Below, one piece after another: positions 36,979 to 46,174 of a stretch of 64,000 nt of DNA. The DNA comes from Dysgonomonas gadei ATCC BAA-286. Lineage in GTDB: Bacteria; Bacteroidota; Bacteroidia; Bacteroidales; Dysgonomonadaceae. Position 1 is the stretch's first letter; every line of letters starts with the position of its first letter. The stretch spans positions 229,698 through 293,697 of the forward strand of contig NZ_GL891983.1 of NCBI RefSeq assembly GCF_000213555.1. The letters run 5' to 3'. Under the pieces are notes generated by a model that was not told the DNA's origin, ran no database searches, and saw only the letters and a program-made list of their open reading frames with translations. Both the position numbers and the translations under genes were made by a program.

Positions 36979-38319
36979 TTACAACTTCATTTCCCAACCT
37001 GGCTGATAATCGCGGCTCCAGTATTTCATCGCGTCAGTATCATGCATGATGCGTCCGTTCGCGGAATCTATGTTCAACTGACGTCCTACGCGTTGAGCAA
37101 TGTTACCGACCTGCATCAGCAATGTACTTTTATGTCCTGAAACTATGTCGGAATTCAGTTTTTCTCCTTTTCTGATACCATCAAAGAAATTGTTTATATG
37201 CAGTGCGTCTAGGCTTTCGGCTGGATTCATCAGGTTGCGCGGATCTATCTCAATCTTGCTGTATTGCTGTTTTACTACTTTATTATCCATATCGAAAACT
37301 CTGTAACCATCGCTTCCGGTAATCAGCATACTACCCTTGTCCCCGTAGAACATAGAGCCTACGCTGCTACCTTCGATGGTTCTTCCATTACAGCTACGGC
37401 CTTCCCAAGTCATGGATTTGCTTTTGCCGAACTCCATATTTATCACCTGAGTATCCGGAGTCTCCCAATCGTCTTTGAAGAAATAACGGCCTCCCGCCGA
37501 GTTCACCATTGTAGGATATTCCAGTTCCATACCCCAACGCAATATGTCGACCATATGCGTGCCGTTATTCATGGATTCGGCTGTTCCCCAGCGCCAGAAC
37601 CAGTGCCAGTTGTAATGTACTATATTATCTTTATAAGCAACACGTGGCGCAGGTCCCTGCCACAGATCCCAGTCGAGCCCTTCGGGTACGGCAACTTCTT
37701 TTCCTGTACCTATCGAAGTGCGATTGTTGGTATACCATGCTTTCCCGAAGTGTACATTACCGATAATGCCTTCTTTAATGGCTTGTATACCTTCCTGTAC
37801 ATTTGGCCAGGAGCGTCTCTGGTTACCCATTTGCAGCACCCTGTTATATTTTGCCACGCCGTTGATAAGTATTTCACCTTCTTCGGGGCAATAGCTACAT
37901 GGTTTTTCCAGATATATGTCTTTGCCTGCCTGCATCGCCATCAAAGCCGCGGGAGCATGCCAGTGGTCGGGTGTAGCGATAATAACCGCATCAACATCCT
38001 TCGATTCCAGCACTTTTCGCAAATCCTTCTCTCCTTTCGGTCTGAATCCCTGAATCTTAGCTACAGCATCGGAACATTTGGCGATAGCACGGCTATCTAC
38101 GTCACATATATAGGTTATCTCACAACCTTTTTGTTTCGCAAAGTTTGCAGCTAAAGCCCCACCCCGCGAATTAACTCCAATTGCGGCAACACGTATTTTG
38201 TCGTTTGCCCCGTTGATATTGGAATAACTTTTCGCACTTAAACCGTTTAAAACTCCCCCGAATGAAAGGGCTGATGTGCTCACAATTGCTTTTTTTATGA
38301 AATCACGTCGTGTACTCAT
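36979..38319 (-). CDS. Tat-exported Gfo/Idh/MocA oxidoreductase (2)
   Basis: 446 aa beginning MSTRRDFIKKAIVSTSALSF, a twin-arginine signal. Rossmann motif IRVAAIGVNSRGGALAANFA, acidic end ICDVDSR, AVIIATPDHWHAPAALMA, and the EKP motif DIYLEKPCSYCPEEGE identify the Gfo/Idh/MocA family. The C-terminal domain has HYNWHWFWRWGTAESMNNGTHM with clustered aromatic and His residues. It is the first gene of the minus-strand catabolic run. The divergent XylR-type regulator starts 818 bp away. Such Tat-exported members are typical of Bacteroidetes and Planctomycetes glycan loci; the substrate is unknown. Confidence 0.83.
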   Translation of the reverse strand: MSTRRDFIKKAIVSTSALSFGGVLNGLSAKSYSNINGANDKIRVAAIGVNSRGGALAANFAKQKGCEITYICDVDSRAIAKCSDAVAKIQGFRPKGEKDLRKVLESKDVDAVIIATPDHWHAPAALMAMQAGKDIYLEKPCSYCPEEGEILINGVAKYNRVLQMGNQRRSWPNVQEGIQAIKEGIIGNVHFGKAWYTNNRTSIGTGKEVAVPEGLDWDLWQGPAPRVAYKDNIVHYNWHWFWRWGTAESMNNGTHMVDILRWGMELEYPTMVNSAGGRYFFKDDWETPDTQVINMEFGKSKSMTWEGRSCNGRTIEGSSVGSMFYGDKGSMLITGSDGYRVFDMDNKVVKQQYSKIEIDPRNLMNPAESLDALHINNFFDGIRKGEKLNSDIVSGHKSTLLMQVGNIAQRVGRQLNIDSANGRIMHDTDAMKYWSRDYQPGWEMKL

Positions 38320-39136
38320 GATAATGTGTTTTATAGAGGTTAAATTTGATCCTTAGTTACCTAAATACAAAGAAACTCTTATTTGATCCAAAACCGAACT
38401 CAAATGACGCCTTAGTATGCTCAAAAAACGTCAACATCAGCCTGTAGCACTCCAAGGCCTTTATTATCCATACATTATCAGATATACTGATCATTACGGA
38501 TACCGTTTTTCGCATTAAAGACAAATAATATTAAATTTAACGGTAAATATAGCGATTGTCTTCACAAACTCACAACATACTGTATTACAATATATTTAAC
38601 TATAAATTTATTGATACATATAAATAGTCGAGAGCGTTATTTTTTCGTATTTTGAATTTTATGTTAATAATCTATTAATAGCATGATATCAATATCAAGG
38701 AGGTCTCAGACCTATTTATTACTTTTTATCTGCAACAGCAAAAGCCGGTTATGATTAAAAAATGTTGCATCAAATACTTTCTATTACTTATTAATTTCAT
38801 TTACAAATTATTTTTATCTTTAGCCACTGAATATTTCCGGCCTGATATAAAAAAAATATGTGGAGCCGTTATACTTCTTCAAGTCTAAAACTCCATATTA
38901 TATTTATAATATAATTTCGTATTTGCTATTATAGTTTAAATATCAGGTTGAGGTATATAAATAACTTTACTTAGCTTTCTGATTGGAAATATAAAAATTA
39001 AATTTGAATATTCGGGCGATTAAACAATGTTTAGATTATTTTTAAGATTTGAAACCAGCTTAAATTTTATCTGTTCTATTGTACAATTACCTTATCGGCC
39101 TTAAATAAAAAAGTTTTAAACTAAACCTATCTAACT
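38320..39136. other. Long divergent intergenic region
   Basis: 817 A/T-rich bp between the catabolic run and its probable regulator. No coding potential. For the regulator, TTG (38948-38950), a 21-bp gap and TAGCTTTC (38972-38979) are a weak promoter candidate. A 13-bp palindrome with a conserved flank is at 38701-38721. No clean promoter was found for the minus-strand operon. Confidence 0.4.
38701..38721 (-). repeat. Inverted 21-bp repeat, left member
   Basis: Contains AGGTCTCAGACCT, a palindrome of two 6-bp arms around one central base, followed by ATTTATTA. The whole 21-bp word recurs in inverted orientation at 42957-42977, differing only at the central base. The pair brackets the regulator, nagA and nagB. 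Confidence 0.65.
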
Positions 39137-40291
39137 ATGCTAAAGATACTTGTATTGACAGATTTTTCGAGTGGCTACAGCCGCCGGCTGTTGGAGGGTA
39201 TTATTCGTTATTCGAGAGAAGCAGGTCCATGGTCATTCCTGCGAATGCCTCTGTATTATCAAATGATGTATGGAGAAGCCGGCGTTGCGGACTTTGCAAA
39301 GAAATGGAAGGCAAATGCTATAATAGCACAATTGCGGGACGTTAATCTCGAGTTATTCGAAACCCTGGATATTCCTATTATCGTACAAAACTACCGCGAC
39401 AGGAATAAATCCATTTCGAATCTGACAGGAGACTACTACGAAACGGGTGTTATGGCGGCAGACTTCTTTCTGGCAAAAGGCTATCGTAATTTTGCATATT
39501 ATGGATATCCCAATGCGATCTGGTCCCGTGAGAGAGGATTAGGATATAAGGACAGGATTGAAAAAGCCGGATACAAATGCAAAATACTGGAAAACAAAAA
39601 CCCCGACAATAAAGAATGGCTTTACAACACAGAATATATGGGAAAGTGGCTTCAGGCACTACCTAAGCCTACTGCACTTTTCGCCTGCGATGATTATTAC
39701 GCACTGCAAATATCGGAAACCTGTAATATATATAATATCAATATACCTGACGAAGTAGCCATCCTTGGTGTAGACAACGATACATTATTATGTAACTTAT
39801 CCACTCCCACTCTATCGTCTATAGTACTCGACGTAGAAAACGGCGGCTATCAGGCGGCCAGGCTACTCGACAAATATATCAAAGGAGAGATAAACGAAGC
39901 CTTCAATATAGTAGTCAAACCCCTGTATATAGAAAACAGGTCGTCGACAGATAAATATGCTGTTTCGGACGAACATATAAGGACAATACTGGATTATATC
40001 AGTGAAAATTACAGCAACAAAATATCTGTGAATGATATAGTCGACATTGTTCCTTTATCGAGAAGGGTGCTTGAGAAAAAATTTAAAGCCTTAGTGGGTA
40101 CATCTATATACCAATGTGTACTGGATCATCGTATCAATCATTTTATCAAACTACTGTTAACCACCGACGAACATTTACCGGATGCTGCTATACAAGCCGG
40201 ATTCGATGATTTCAAAAATGTATCGCGGATATTCCGGAAGTATAAATCCATATCGCCTGCGGAATACAGGAAATTGTATAAGAAGCAGTAA
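39137..40291 (+). CDS. XylR-type AraC/LacI hybrid sugar regulator
   Basis: 384 aa. An N-terminal LacI-like periplasmic-binding fold (about residues 1-270: MLKILVLTDFSSGYSRRLLE, SNLTGDYYETGVMAADFFLA, DEVAILGVDNDTLLCNLSTP) is fused to a C-terminal AraC helix-turn-helix domain (about 285-384; ISVNDIVDIVPLSRRVLEKK, AAIQAGFDDFKNVSRIFRKY, SPAEYRK). This is the XylR architecture, a sugar-responsive activator. It is divergent from the heparinase/oxidoreductase run and upstream of nagA/nagB, either of which could be its target. ATG at 39137 fits the domain start. Confidence 0.88.
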   Translation: MLKILVLTDFSSGYSRRLLEGIIRYSREAGPWSFLRMPLYYQMMYGEAGVADFAKKWKANAIIAQLRDVNLELFETLDIPIIVQNYRDRNKSISNLTGDYYETGVMAADFFLAKGYRNFAYYGYPNAIWSRERGLGYKDRIEKAGYKCKILENKNPDNKEWLYNTEYMGKWLQALPKPTALFACDDYYALQISETCNIYNINIPDEVAILGVDNDTLLCNLSTPTLSSIVLDVENGGYQAARLLDKYIKGEINEAFNIVVKPLYIENRSSTDKYAVSDEHIRTILDYISENYSNKISVNDIVDIVPLSRRVLEKKFKALVGTSIYQCVLDHRINHFIKLLLTTDEHLPDAAIQAGFDDFKNVSRIFRKYKSISPAEYRKLYKKQ

Positions 40292-40983
40292 GAACTGATC
40301 TTCTCCGACAAACACGTTAAGACGTAAAAGTAGTTTTCAATTATTTGCGTATGGAATTTTTTAGGTAAAAACGGTTGTTACTTTTTCTGAAACATTTATC
40401 TATATAACACAGATAACAAGCGTGTTATTGGACAACAGGTTGTAATGTAAAGAAATAGTGAAAAGGTGTTACTTTTGTTACCTTTTAACAAGTAATAAGT
40501 TTTGAGCAATGAGTAATGAGTTGAAAGAACTATATTTCTGTATACTGTAAAGTCTCTTGTGTAATAGCTTAGACTAACGACTAATAGCTATCAGCTAAAA
40601 GCTGAAACATGTGTTACCTTTGTTACTTTTTATTTAAACACAGAGTAAAAGGAGTAACACGGAGTTTTTTATAAACAGGATACCCTGCTCTTCTCAACAT
40701 GACAAGCTAAATATTAATTTTTCATTCTTAATTATTAATTGTTTTCTCTGTTACCTTTGTTACCTTTTTGAGTTGATAATGGCTGATGATACGCATTGGC
40801 AAACCCTTCTCTTTAACTGAATGCTGTTAAGTATAAAAGGTCAGGATTTCATGTTCCTACTGAAACTTTGACGTCTTATGAGAACAGTCATTCGCATTAC
40901 AAACCATATTCTGAAAATATAAAAGCTTAATTTTGAGCTATCGTTTAATCAGTCCTAACCGATTACTAAAATCAAAACCTGAA
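40292..40983 (+). repeat. Intergenic repeat block 2
   Basis: 692 bp without a gene. It contains three forward copies of the GTTACCTTT direct-repeat motif (40465-40486, 40607-40631, 40749-40770), an AGCTATCAGCTAAAAGC word (about 40586-40602) and A/T-rich TAATGAG-type words. The last 60 bp hold the nagA -7 element (40928-40935). Confidence 0.65.
40928..40935 (+). promoter_or_regulatory. -7 element of the nagAB promoter
   Basis: TAATTTTG matches TAnnTTTG, 48 bp before the nagA ATG at 40984. Its position also argues against the upstream TTG start at 40933, which would lie within the promoter. Confidence 0.5.
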
Positions 40984-42189
40984 ATGAGAACTATAATAGA
41001 AAATGCTGCTTTAATCCTGCCTGAAGGGATACTAAAAAACGGCTTTGTCGTATGCACCGACAACATTATATCGCAGATAGGGGAAGGTCTTTTTGGCAAA
41101 TACAACGATTCTGATATAGTAATCGATGCTAAAGGAAACTATGTTTCTCCGGGATTTATAGATATGCATACACATGGTGCAGGGGGACATGATTTCATGG
41201 ACAATACGGTGGAGGCATATCTGGGATCGGCCCGTACGCATGCACGTTATGGAACAACAAGCCTTGTTCCTACTACACTGACCAGTACTACAGAAGAATT
41301 GCTGGATACATTTGCTGTATACGAACAGGCAAAAGAGCAAAATACAGATGGTGCCGACTTACTGGGATTGCATCTCGAAGGGCCTTATTTTGCCTACAAT
41401 CAACGGGGCGCTCAAGATCCTAAATACCTGCGAAATCCGGAGCCGGAAGAATATAACCTGATATTAGCCCACGGAGAGAAACACATCATCCGCTGGAGTA
41501 TGGCGCCTGAACTGGATGGCGCTTTAGAATTGGGACGATTATTACATTCGAAAGGTATTCTGGCCTCACTCGGGCATACAGACGCACTTTACGAAGAGGT
41601 TATCGAGGCATATAAAAACGGTTTCACTCATGTTACCCACCTCTATTCCTGTATGTCCACGATCACCCGACGCAACGCCTACCGCTATGCAGGAGCCGTC
41701 GAAGCCACTTATATGATAGATGATATGAGTGTGGAAATTATTGCAGACGGAATACACCTGCCTAAGGCATTGCTCCAGTATGTATGTAAATTTAAGTCCA
41801 TCGATAATATTGTATTATGTACCGATTCTATGAGAGCTGCAGGCATGCCTGACGGGGAATATATATTAGGCAGCAAGGACAAAGGACAGGCGGTAATCGT
41901 TGAAGACGGTGTGGCTAAACTGCCCGACCGCAGCGCTTTTGCCGGGAGTGTAGCTACTGCCGACCGGCTCGTGCGCACAATGATAGAAGTTGCCGGTATT
42001 TCTTTATTCGATGCAATAAAGATGATAACACGTAACCCGGCACGTATCCTCAGTGTGGATAAGACGAAAGGTTCCCTTGAACCGGGTAAGGACGCCGACA
42101 TTATTATTTTCGATTCCAATATCTCGATACAAACAACAATCGTAAAAGGTAAAGTAATTTATACACAAAACAATAATCTTAAATCATGA
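40984..42189 (+). CDS. nagA: N-acetylglucosamine-6-phosphate deacetylase
   Basis: About 401 aa from ATG at 40984 (the open frame begins at a TTG, 40933, inside the promoter). It removes acetate from GlcNAc-6-P in the cytoplasm. Amidohydrolase motifs: FIDMHTHGAGGHDFMD, LLGLHLEGPYFAYNQRGAQ (metal-binding Glu), ILASLGHTDALYEE, GFTHVTHLYSCMSTITRR (His) and the catalytic Asp in NIVLCTDSMRAAGMPDGEY. The C-terminal LEPGKDADIIIFD strand closes the small beta domain. It overlaps nagB by 4 bp, forming the amino-sugar module of the locus. Confidence 0.93.
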   Translation: MRTIIENAALILPEGILKNGFVVCTDNIISQIGEGLFGKYNDSDIVIDAKGNYVSPGFIDMHTHGAGGHDFMDNTVEAYLGSARTHARYGTTSLVPTTLTSTTEELLDTFAVYEQAKEQNTDGADLLGLHLEGPYFAYNQRGAQDPKYLRNPEPEEYNLILAHGEKHIIRWSMAPELDGALELGRLLHSKGILASLGHTDALYEEVIEAYKNGFTHVTHLYSCMSTITRRNAYRYAGAVEATYMIDDMSVEIIADGIHLPKALLQYVCKFKSIDNIVLCTDSMRAAGMPDGEYILGSKDKGQAVIVEDGVAKLPDRSAFAGSVATADRLVRTMIEVAGISLFDAIKMITRNPARILSVDKTKGSLEPGKDADIIIFDSNISIQTTIVKGKVIYTQNNNLKS

Positions 42190-42944
42190 TCTTTAAAAAG
42201 AACAAGTTGACGGTAAAGATATATACCACAACTAAGGAAATGTCAGTCAATGCTGCGTTGGATGTTTCTACGCAAATAAAAGAGCTTCTCAGCCGGAGTG
42301 AACATATCAATATGATTTTTGCGGCAGCTCCTTCTCAGTCTGAATTTCTAAAAGAACTGGTTAGCTATAAAGATATAGATTGGGGTAGAATCAATGCTTT
42401 TCATCTCGATGAGTATATTAATTTGAGTGACGATGCACCACAAAGGTTTGGCAATTTCCTCAAAAAAGAGATATTCGGACTATTACCGTTCCGCAATATT
42501 TACTATCTTGACGGAAATAAACCGGCTGACGAGGAATGCATACGCTATACGGCCTTGCTGGAGAATTATCCGCCTGATATCGTATGTCTGGGCATAGGTG
42601 AAAACGGACATATCGCATTCAATGATCCTCATGTTGCAGACTTCAATGATACAGAGACTGTAAAAGCCGTTACTCTGGACGAAATGTGCAGGCAGCAGCA
42701 GGTAAACGACAAGTGCTTTGTCAGAATAGAAGATGTGCCGAAACAAGCATTGACATTGACTATACCCGCCTTGCTGTCAGCACGGTATCTGTACTGCATA
42801 GTTCCGTTCAAATCCAAATCGCAGGCTGTTTATAATATGATAAACGGAGATATTTCGGAGGCTTGTCCGGCATCTATACTAAGAACTGAGGATGATGTTA
42901 TCCTATATCTCGATAAGGATAGCGCCTCTTTATTAGTTCAGTGA
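42186..42944 (+). CDS. nagB: Glucosamine-6-phosphate deaminase-type isomerase
   Basis: 252 aa of the NagB/6-phosphogluconolactonase fold, converting glucosamine-6-P to fructose-6-P and ammonia. Visible are WGRINAFHLDEYINL (active-site Asp), the VCLGIGENGHIAFNDP loop, and TLTIPALLSARYLYCIVP with a later KSQAVYNMI. In E. coli NagB the loop is NDGHIAFNEP; the ENGHIAFNDP form here matches the Bacteroidetes/Planctomycetes subgroup, so exact substrate preference is inferred mainly from coupling with nagA (4-bp overlap). A secreted oxidoreductase gene follows. Confidence 0.87.
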   Translation: MIFKKNKLTVKIYTTTKEMSVNAALDVSTQIKELLSRSEHINMIFAAAPSQSEFLKELVSYKDIDWGRINAFHLDEYINLSDDAPQRFGNFLKKEIFGLLPFRNIYYLDGNKPADEECIRYTALLENYPPDIVCLGIGENGHIAFNDPHVADFNDTETVKAVTLDEMCRQQQVNDKCFVRIEDVPKQALTLTIPALLSARYLYCIVPFKSKSQAVYNMINGDISEACPASILRTEDDVILYLDKDSASLLVQ

Positions 42945-42956
42945 GGACAGCCAAAA

Positions 42957-42977
42957 TAATAAATAGGTCTCAGACCT
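42957..42977 (+). repeat. Inverted 21-bp repeat, right member
   Basis: Inverted partner of 38701-38721, identical at 20 of 21 positions, containing AGGTCT-C-AGACCT. It lies 12 bp after the nagB stop and 24 bp before the next start codon, so it will form a short hairpin in the transcript between the two genes. Confidence 0.65.
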
Positions 42978-43001
42978 TAACCTTATAATAATTATCGCCA
43001 T

Positions 43002-44012
43002 ATGAAACCAAGAATTATAGTAATATCAATCATCTTTCTGTTTATATCAGCAGGATTGTATTCCCAGGATGTAATAAAACTGGGAATTATAGGACTGGAT
43101 ACATCACACTCCCCGGCATTTATCAAACTGTTGAATGATAAAAATGCAGCTGAACAGTACAAAGGATTCAAGATTGTAGCAGCTTATCCTTACGGTTCGA
43201 AAACAATAGAGAGCAGTGCAAAACGCATACCCGGCTATATTGAAGAGGCTGAGAATCACGAAGTAAAGATAACGTCTTCAATTGCCGAAATGCTCAAACA
43301 GGTAGACTGTGTACTTCTCGAAACCAATGATGGCAATCTGCATTTAGAGCAGGCCCTCGAAGTATTCAAAGCGGGTAAACCTGTGTTTATAGATAAGCCG
43401 GTCGCGGCCAATCTGGCTGAAGCAATTGCAATATTCAAACTGGCAAAGAAGTATAATGTACCTGTATTTTCTTCTTCAGCCCTCCGGTATTCTCCCGTAA
43501 ATCAGGAAATACGCAAAGGTAATCACGGAAAGGTAATTGGAGCGGACTGCTATTCCCCCGATGCATACGAGCCGAGTCACGCCGATTTCACGTGGTACGG
43601 CATTCATGGTGTGGAAACGTTATACACTGTTATGGGAACCGGATGTATAGAAGTCAGCCGTTTATCTACAAAGGATTTCAGTGTAGTTACAGGTGTATGG
43701 GCAGATGGCAGGATAGGAACATTCCGTAGTATTCGTACAGGTCATAATTACTTTGGAGGTACGGTTTTCTGTAGTACAAAGGTAGTACAGGCCGATGGCT
43801 ATAAAGGTTATGGAGTTTTACTCGACCAAATCCTGCAATTCTTTAAGACGAAAGAAGTACCTATCGACCCTGAAGAAACAATCGAGATATTCACATTCAT
43901 GGAAGCATCGAACGAAAGTAAACGGCAGAACGGGGCTCCGGTACTGATGGAAAGTATTCTGGAAAAAGGGAAACTCGACGCGGAACGCATTTTGAAAAAT
44001 ATAAAAGACTGA
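43002..44012 (+). CDS. Secreted Gfo/Idh/MocA-like oxidoreductase
   Basis: 336 aa with a Sec signal peptide (MKPRIIVISIIFLFISAGLYSQ). The Rossmann start KLGIIGLDTSHSPAFIKLL, VLLETNDGNLHLEQALEVFK and PVFIDKPVAANLAEAIAI (DKP for EKP) identify a Gfo/Idh/MocA relative with a short C-terminal domain (residues 165-336). Sec export of an NAD-type enzyme is odd and suggests cofactor capture or loading outside the cytoplasm, or a non-redox role. It follows nagB by 57 bp. A terminator-like hairpin at 44067-44103 closes the unit. Confidence 0.75.
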   Translation: MKPRIIVISIIFLFISAGLYSQDVIKLGIIGLDTSHSPAFIKLLNDKNAAEQYKGFKIVAAYPYGSKTIESSAKRIPGYIEEAENHEVKITSSIAEMLKQVDCVLLETNDGNLHLEQALEVFKAGKPVFIDKPVAANLAEAIAIFKLAKKYNVPVFSSSALRYSPVNQEIRKGNHGKVIGADCYSPDAYEPSHADFTWYGIHGVETLYTVMGTGCIEVSRLSTKDFSVVTGVWADGRIGTFRSIRTGHNYFGGTVFCSTKVVQADGYKGYGVLLDQILQFFKTKEVPIDPEETIEIFTFMEASNESKRQNGAPVLMESILEKGKLDAERILKNIKD

Positions 44013-44066
44013 TATACTTCATCTATTGCAAAGAGGTGTAAGTTATTTAATGAGTAGTTACAGTGG

Positions 44067-44103
44067 CTAGTCCTATTAACCTTTAAAAGTTATTTAGGAC
44101 TAG
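44067..44103 (+). terminator. Terminator-like hairpin after the nag unit
   Basis: CTAGTCCTA (44067-44075) and TAGGACTAG (44095-44103) form a perfect 9-bp stem with an inner TAAC/GTTA pair, followed by a moderately T-rich tail. The rest of 44013-44324 is A/T-rich with no gene. Confidence 0.55.
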
Positions 44104-44324
44104 TCTATTTTCGTTTATTATCGATCATTCTACATAACAATAGAAAATTAAGAAAATATCTTACTGATGTCAAATGAATAAATACTACTTTTATGAATTA
44201 CTGGAATCTAAACAATTATTTGTATAAGATTACACTTTGCATTTACTCACATCAATTTTATCATACTGGTAGCTGAAGAGCCGGAATAGATGAATTTGCA
44301 TTGACTGACTATAAATTATAGAAC

Positions 44325-45944
44325 ATGAGACATCCCTTTCTAATGTTATTTTTCTTCTTTTCCTTTTTATCTATGTCCGGAGCAAAAAGCCAGTTGGATT
44401 CTCTTCTCTATGAACTGGATCTGACTATAAAAAACCGGCCCCAATACAATATGATAAAAGAATTGAGGATAGATAGCCTTAAAACAAAGCTGACTCAGAC
44501 TTCCGATGCAGAAGAGTCTCATAATATTTATCACCGTCTTTACAGAGAGTACAGAAATTACAATATGGATTCGGCTCTTTTTATGGCAACTAAAAAGCAT
44601 GACATAGCCCTGAGCATCGGAAATATACAATATCAGTATACGGCAAGTATGAATATCGCGGAGATTCTTGGTATAATGGGTATGTATAAAGAGGCTTTTA
44701 ATATTGCAGATAAAATAAACAGAAATGGATTGGATAAGGATCAACTGCCTTATTATTACCATTTTTATCATTCTACCTATTCTTTATTATTCGAAAATTC
44801 ATTAGCACAAAATGAAAAGAATCATTACGAACATTTAGTTAGCCAATATAAAGATTCCCTTTTGCAGGTAAACTACCCTAAATCGATAGGATACCTTCTT
44901 GTAGAAAATGGTAAACTAGTCGAATTAGGACGATACGATGAGGCCTTGTCACTAATGACAAGATGCTATAAGGAAAACAAAAACAATGAATCAATAGTTG
45001 GATCATTGGCATATGGACTGTCCGACATCTATGAAAAATTAGGAAATACCGAACAGCAAAAAAAATATCTGATAATTTCAGCGACTTCAGATCTCAGGAG
45101 GGCAGTAAAAAGCTATATTTCCTTACGGAAACTTGCCGTAATCTTGTATAAAGAAGGTGATCTGGACAGGGCATATTCATATATTAAATGTTCGATGGAA
45201 GATGCCACTTTCAGTAAAGCCCGTTTCAGAACATTAGAAATATCCGAAACATTACCGATCATAGTAGCTGCATACGACAAGAAAGTAACTCAGGAAAAAA
45301 GCAATTTAAAGAAGTATCTCGTCCTTATCTCCATATTATCGGCTGTACTTATCATTTCCCTGATATACATATACAAACAGCTTACCAGGCTATCTCAAGC
45401 CCGAAAGCGTATAAAAGATATGTATGAAGAGGTAAAACAAATGAATACAGAGCTTAACGGCCTCAACAAAAAACTTTCCGAATCCAATCTGGTCAAAGAA
45501 GAATATATTGGTTATGTTTTCAATTTGTGTTCCAGTTACATTGACAAAATGGAAACTTATCGTATCAATGTAAACAGGAAATTAAAAACAGGAAAAATAG
45601 ATGATGCATTAAAGACAACCAGCTCAACATCATTAGTATCAGATGAATTAAAAGAGTTCTTCAGAAATTTCGATATAATCTTCTTAAACCTATATCCGGA
45701 TTTTGTTGATGAATTCAATGCCCTACTGAAGGAGGATGAGCATATCACCCCTAAAAGTGATGATATACTGACTCCCGAACTCAGGGTATTTGCACTCATT
45801 AGACTAGGGATAAACGATAGTAGTAAAATTGCAAGCTTTCTTCATTATTCCCCTCAAACTGTATATAACTACAAATTGAAAATACATAATAAACTCGCTG
45901 TGTCAAAAGATGATTTTGCTAATTTAATCCAACAAATAGGCTAA
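44325..45944 (+). CDS. SusR-like membrane regulator (DUF6377, TPR sensor)
   Basis: 539 aa: signal peptide (MRHPFLMLFFFFSFLSMSGA), TPR-like helical repeats (about residues 25-320), one membrane helix (about 330-350, YLVLISILSAVLIISLIYIY), a coiled coil (355-395; KRIKDMYEEVKQMNTELNGL) and a cytoplasmic C-terminal domain. That domain ends in a LuxR-like helix-turn-helix, LGINDSSKIASFLHYSPQTV. This is the DUF6377/SusR type of inner-membrane regulator, which usually controls the adjacent SusCD locus when it senses a sugar. The downstream SusC start is 230 bp away. Confidence 0.82.
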   Translation: MRHPFLMLFFFFSFLSMSGAKSQLDSLLYELDLTIKNRPQYNMIKELRIDSLKTKLTQTSDAEESHNIYHRLYREYRNYNMDSALFMATKKHDIALSIGNIQYQYTASMNIAEILGIMGMYKEAFNIADKINRNGLDKDQLPYYYHFYHSTYSLLFENSLAQNEKNHYEHLVSQYKDSLLQVNYPKSIGYLLVENGKLVELGRYDEALSLMTRCYKENKNNESIVGSLAYGLSDIYEKLGNTEQQKKYLIISATSDLRRAVKSYISLRKLAVILYKEGDLDRAYSYIKCSMEDATFSKARFRTLEISETLPIIVAAYDKKVTQEKSNLKKYLVLISILSAVLIISLIYIYKQLTRLSQARKRIKDMYEEVKQMNTELNGLNKKLSESNLVKEEYIGYVFNLCSSYIDKMETYRINVNRKLKTGKIDDALKTTSSTSLVSDELKEFFRNFDIIFLNLYPDFVDEFNALLKEDEHITPKSDDILTPELRVFALIRLGINDSSKIASFLHYSPQTVYNYKLKIHNKLAVSKDDFANLIQQIG

Positions 45945-46085
45945 TAGAATCTCCTTTAAGCTACACTCTTATCTACTTTTTTTCTTTCACAAAACAACCA
46001 TAAAGGCCTGAATTAAAGCAAACTAAAATTTACACAAATCTACTCTACATATCTCCTTACATATAAAATATGGATTGATGGATAA

Positions 46086-46093
46086 TAGCTTTG
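46086..46093 (+). promoter_or_regulatory. -7 element for the phosphatase-linked SusCD operon
   Basis: TAGCTTTG fits TAnnTTTG, 81 bp before the SusC start. Just downstream, CTCAGCTAAA (46104-46113) and TTTAGCTGAG (46135-46144) are perfect 10-bp inverted arms, so the RNA leader would begin with a hairpin having a 21-nt loop. Confidence 0.5.
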
Positions 46094-46174
46094 TTTTTGT
46101 AAACTCAGCTAAAAAATACTATTAATGCAGATACTTTAGCTGAGATGTTTAACTAAATCTATTATTAAAAAACC

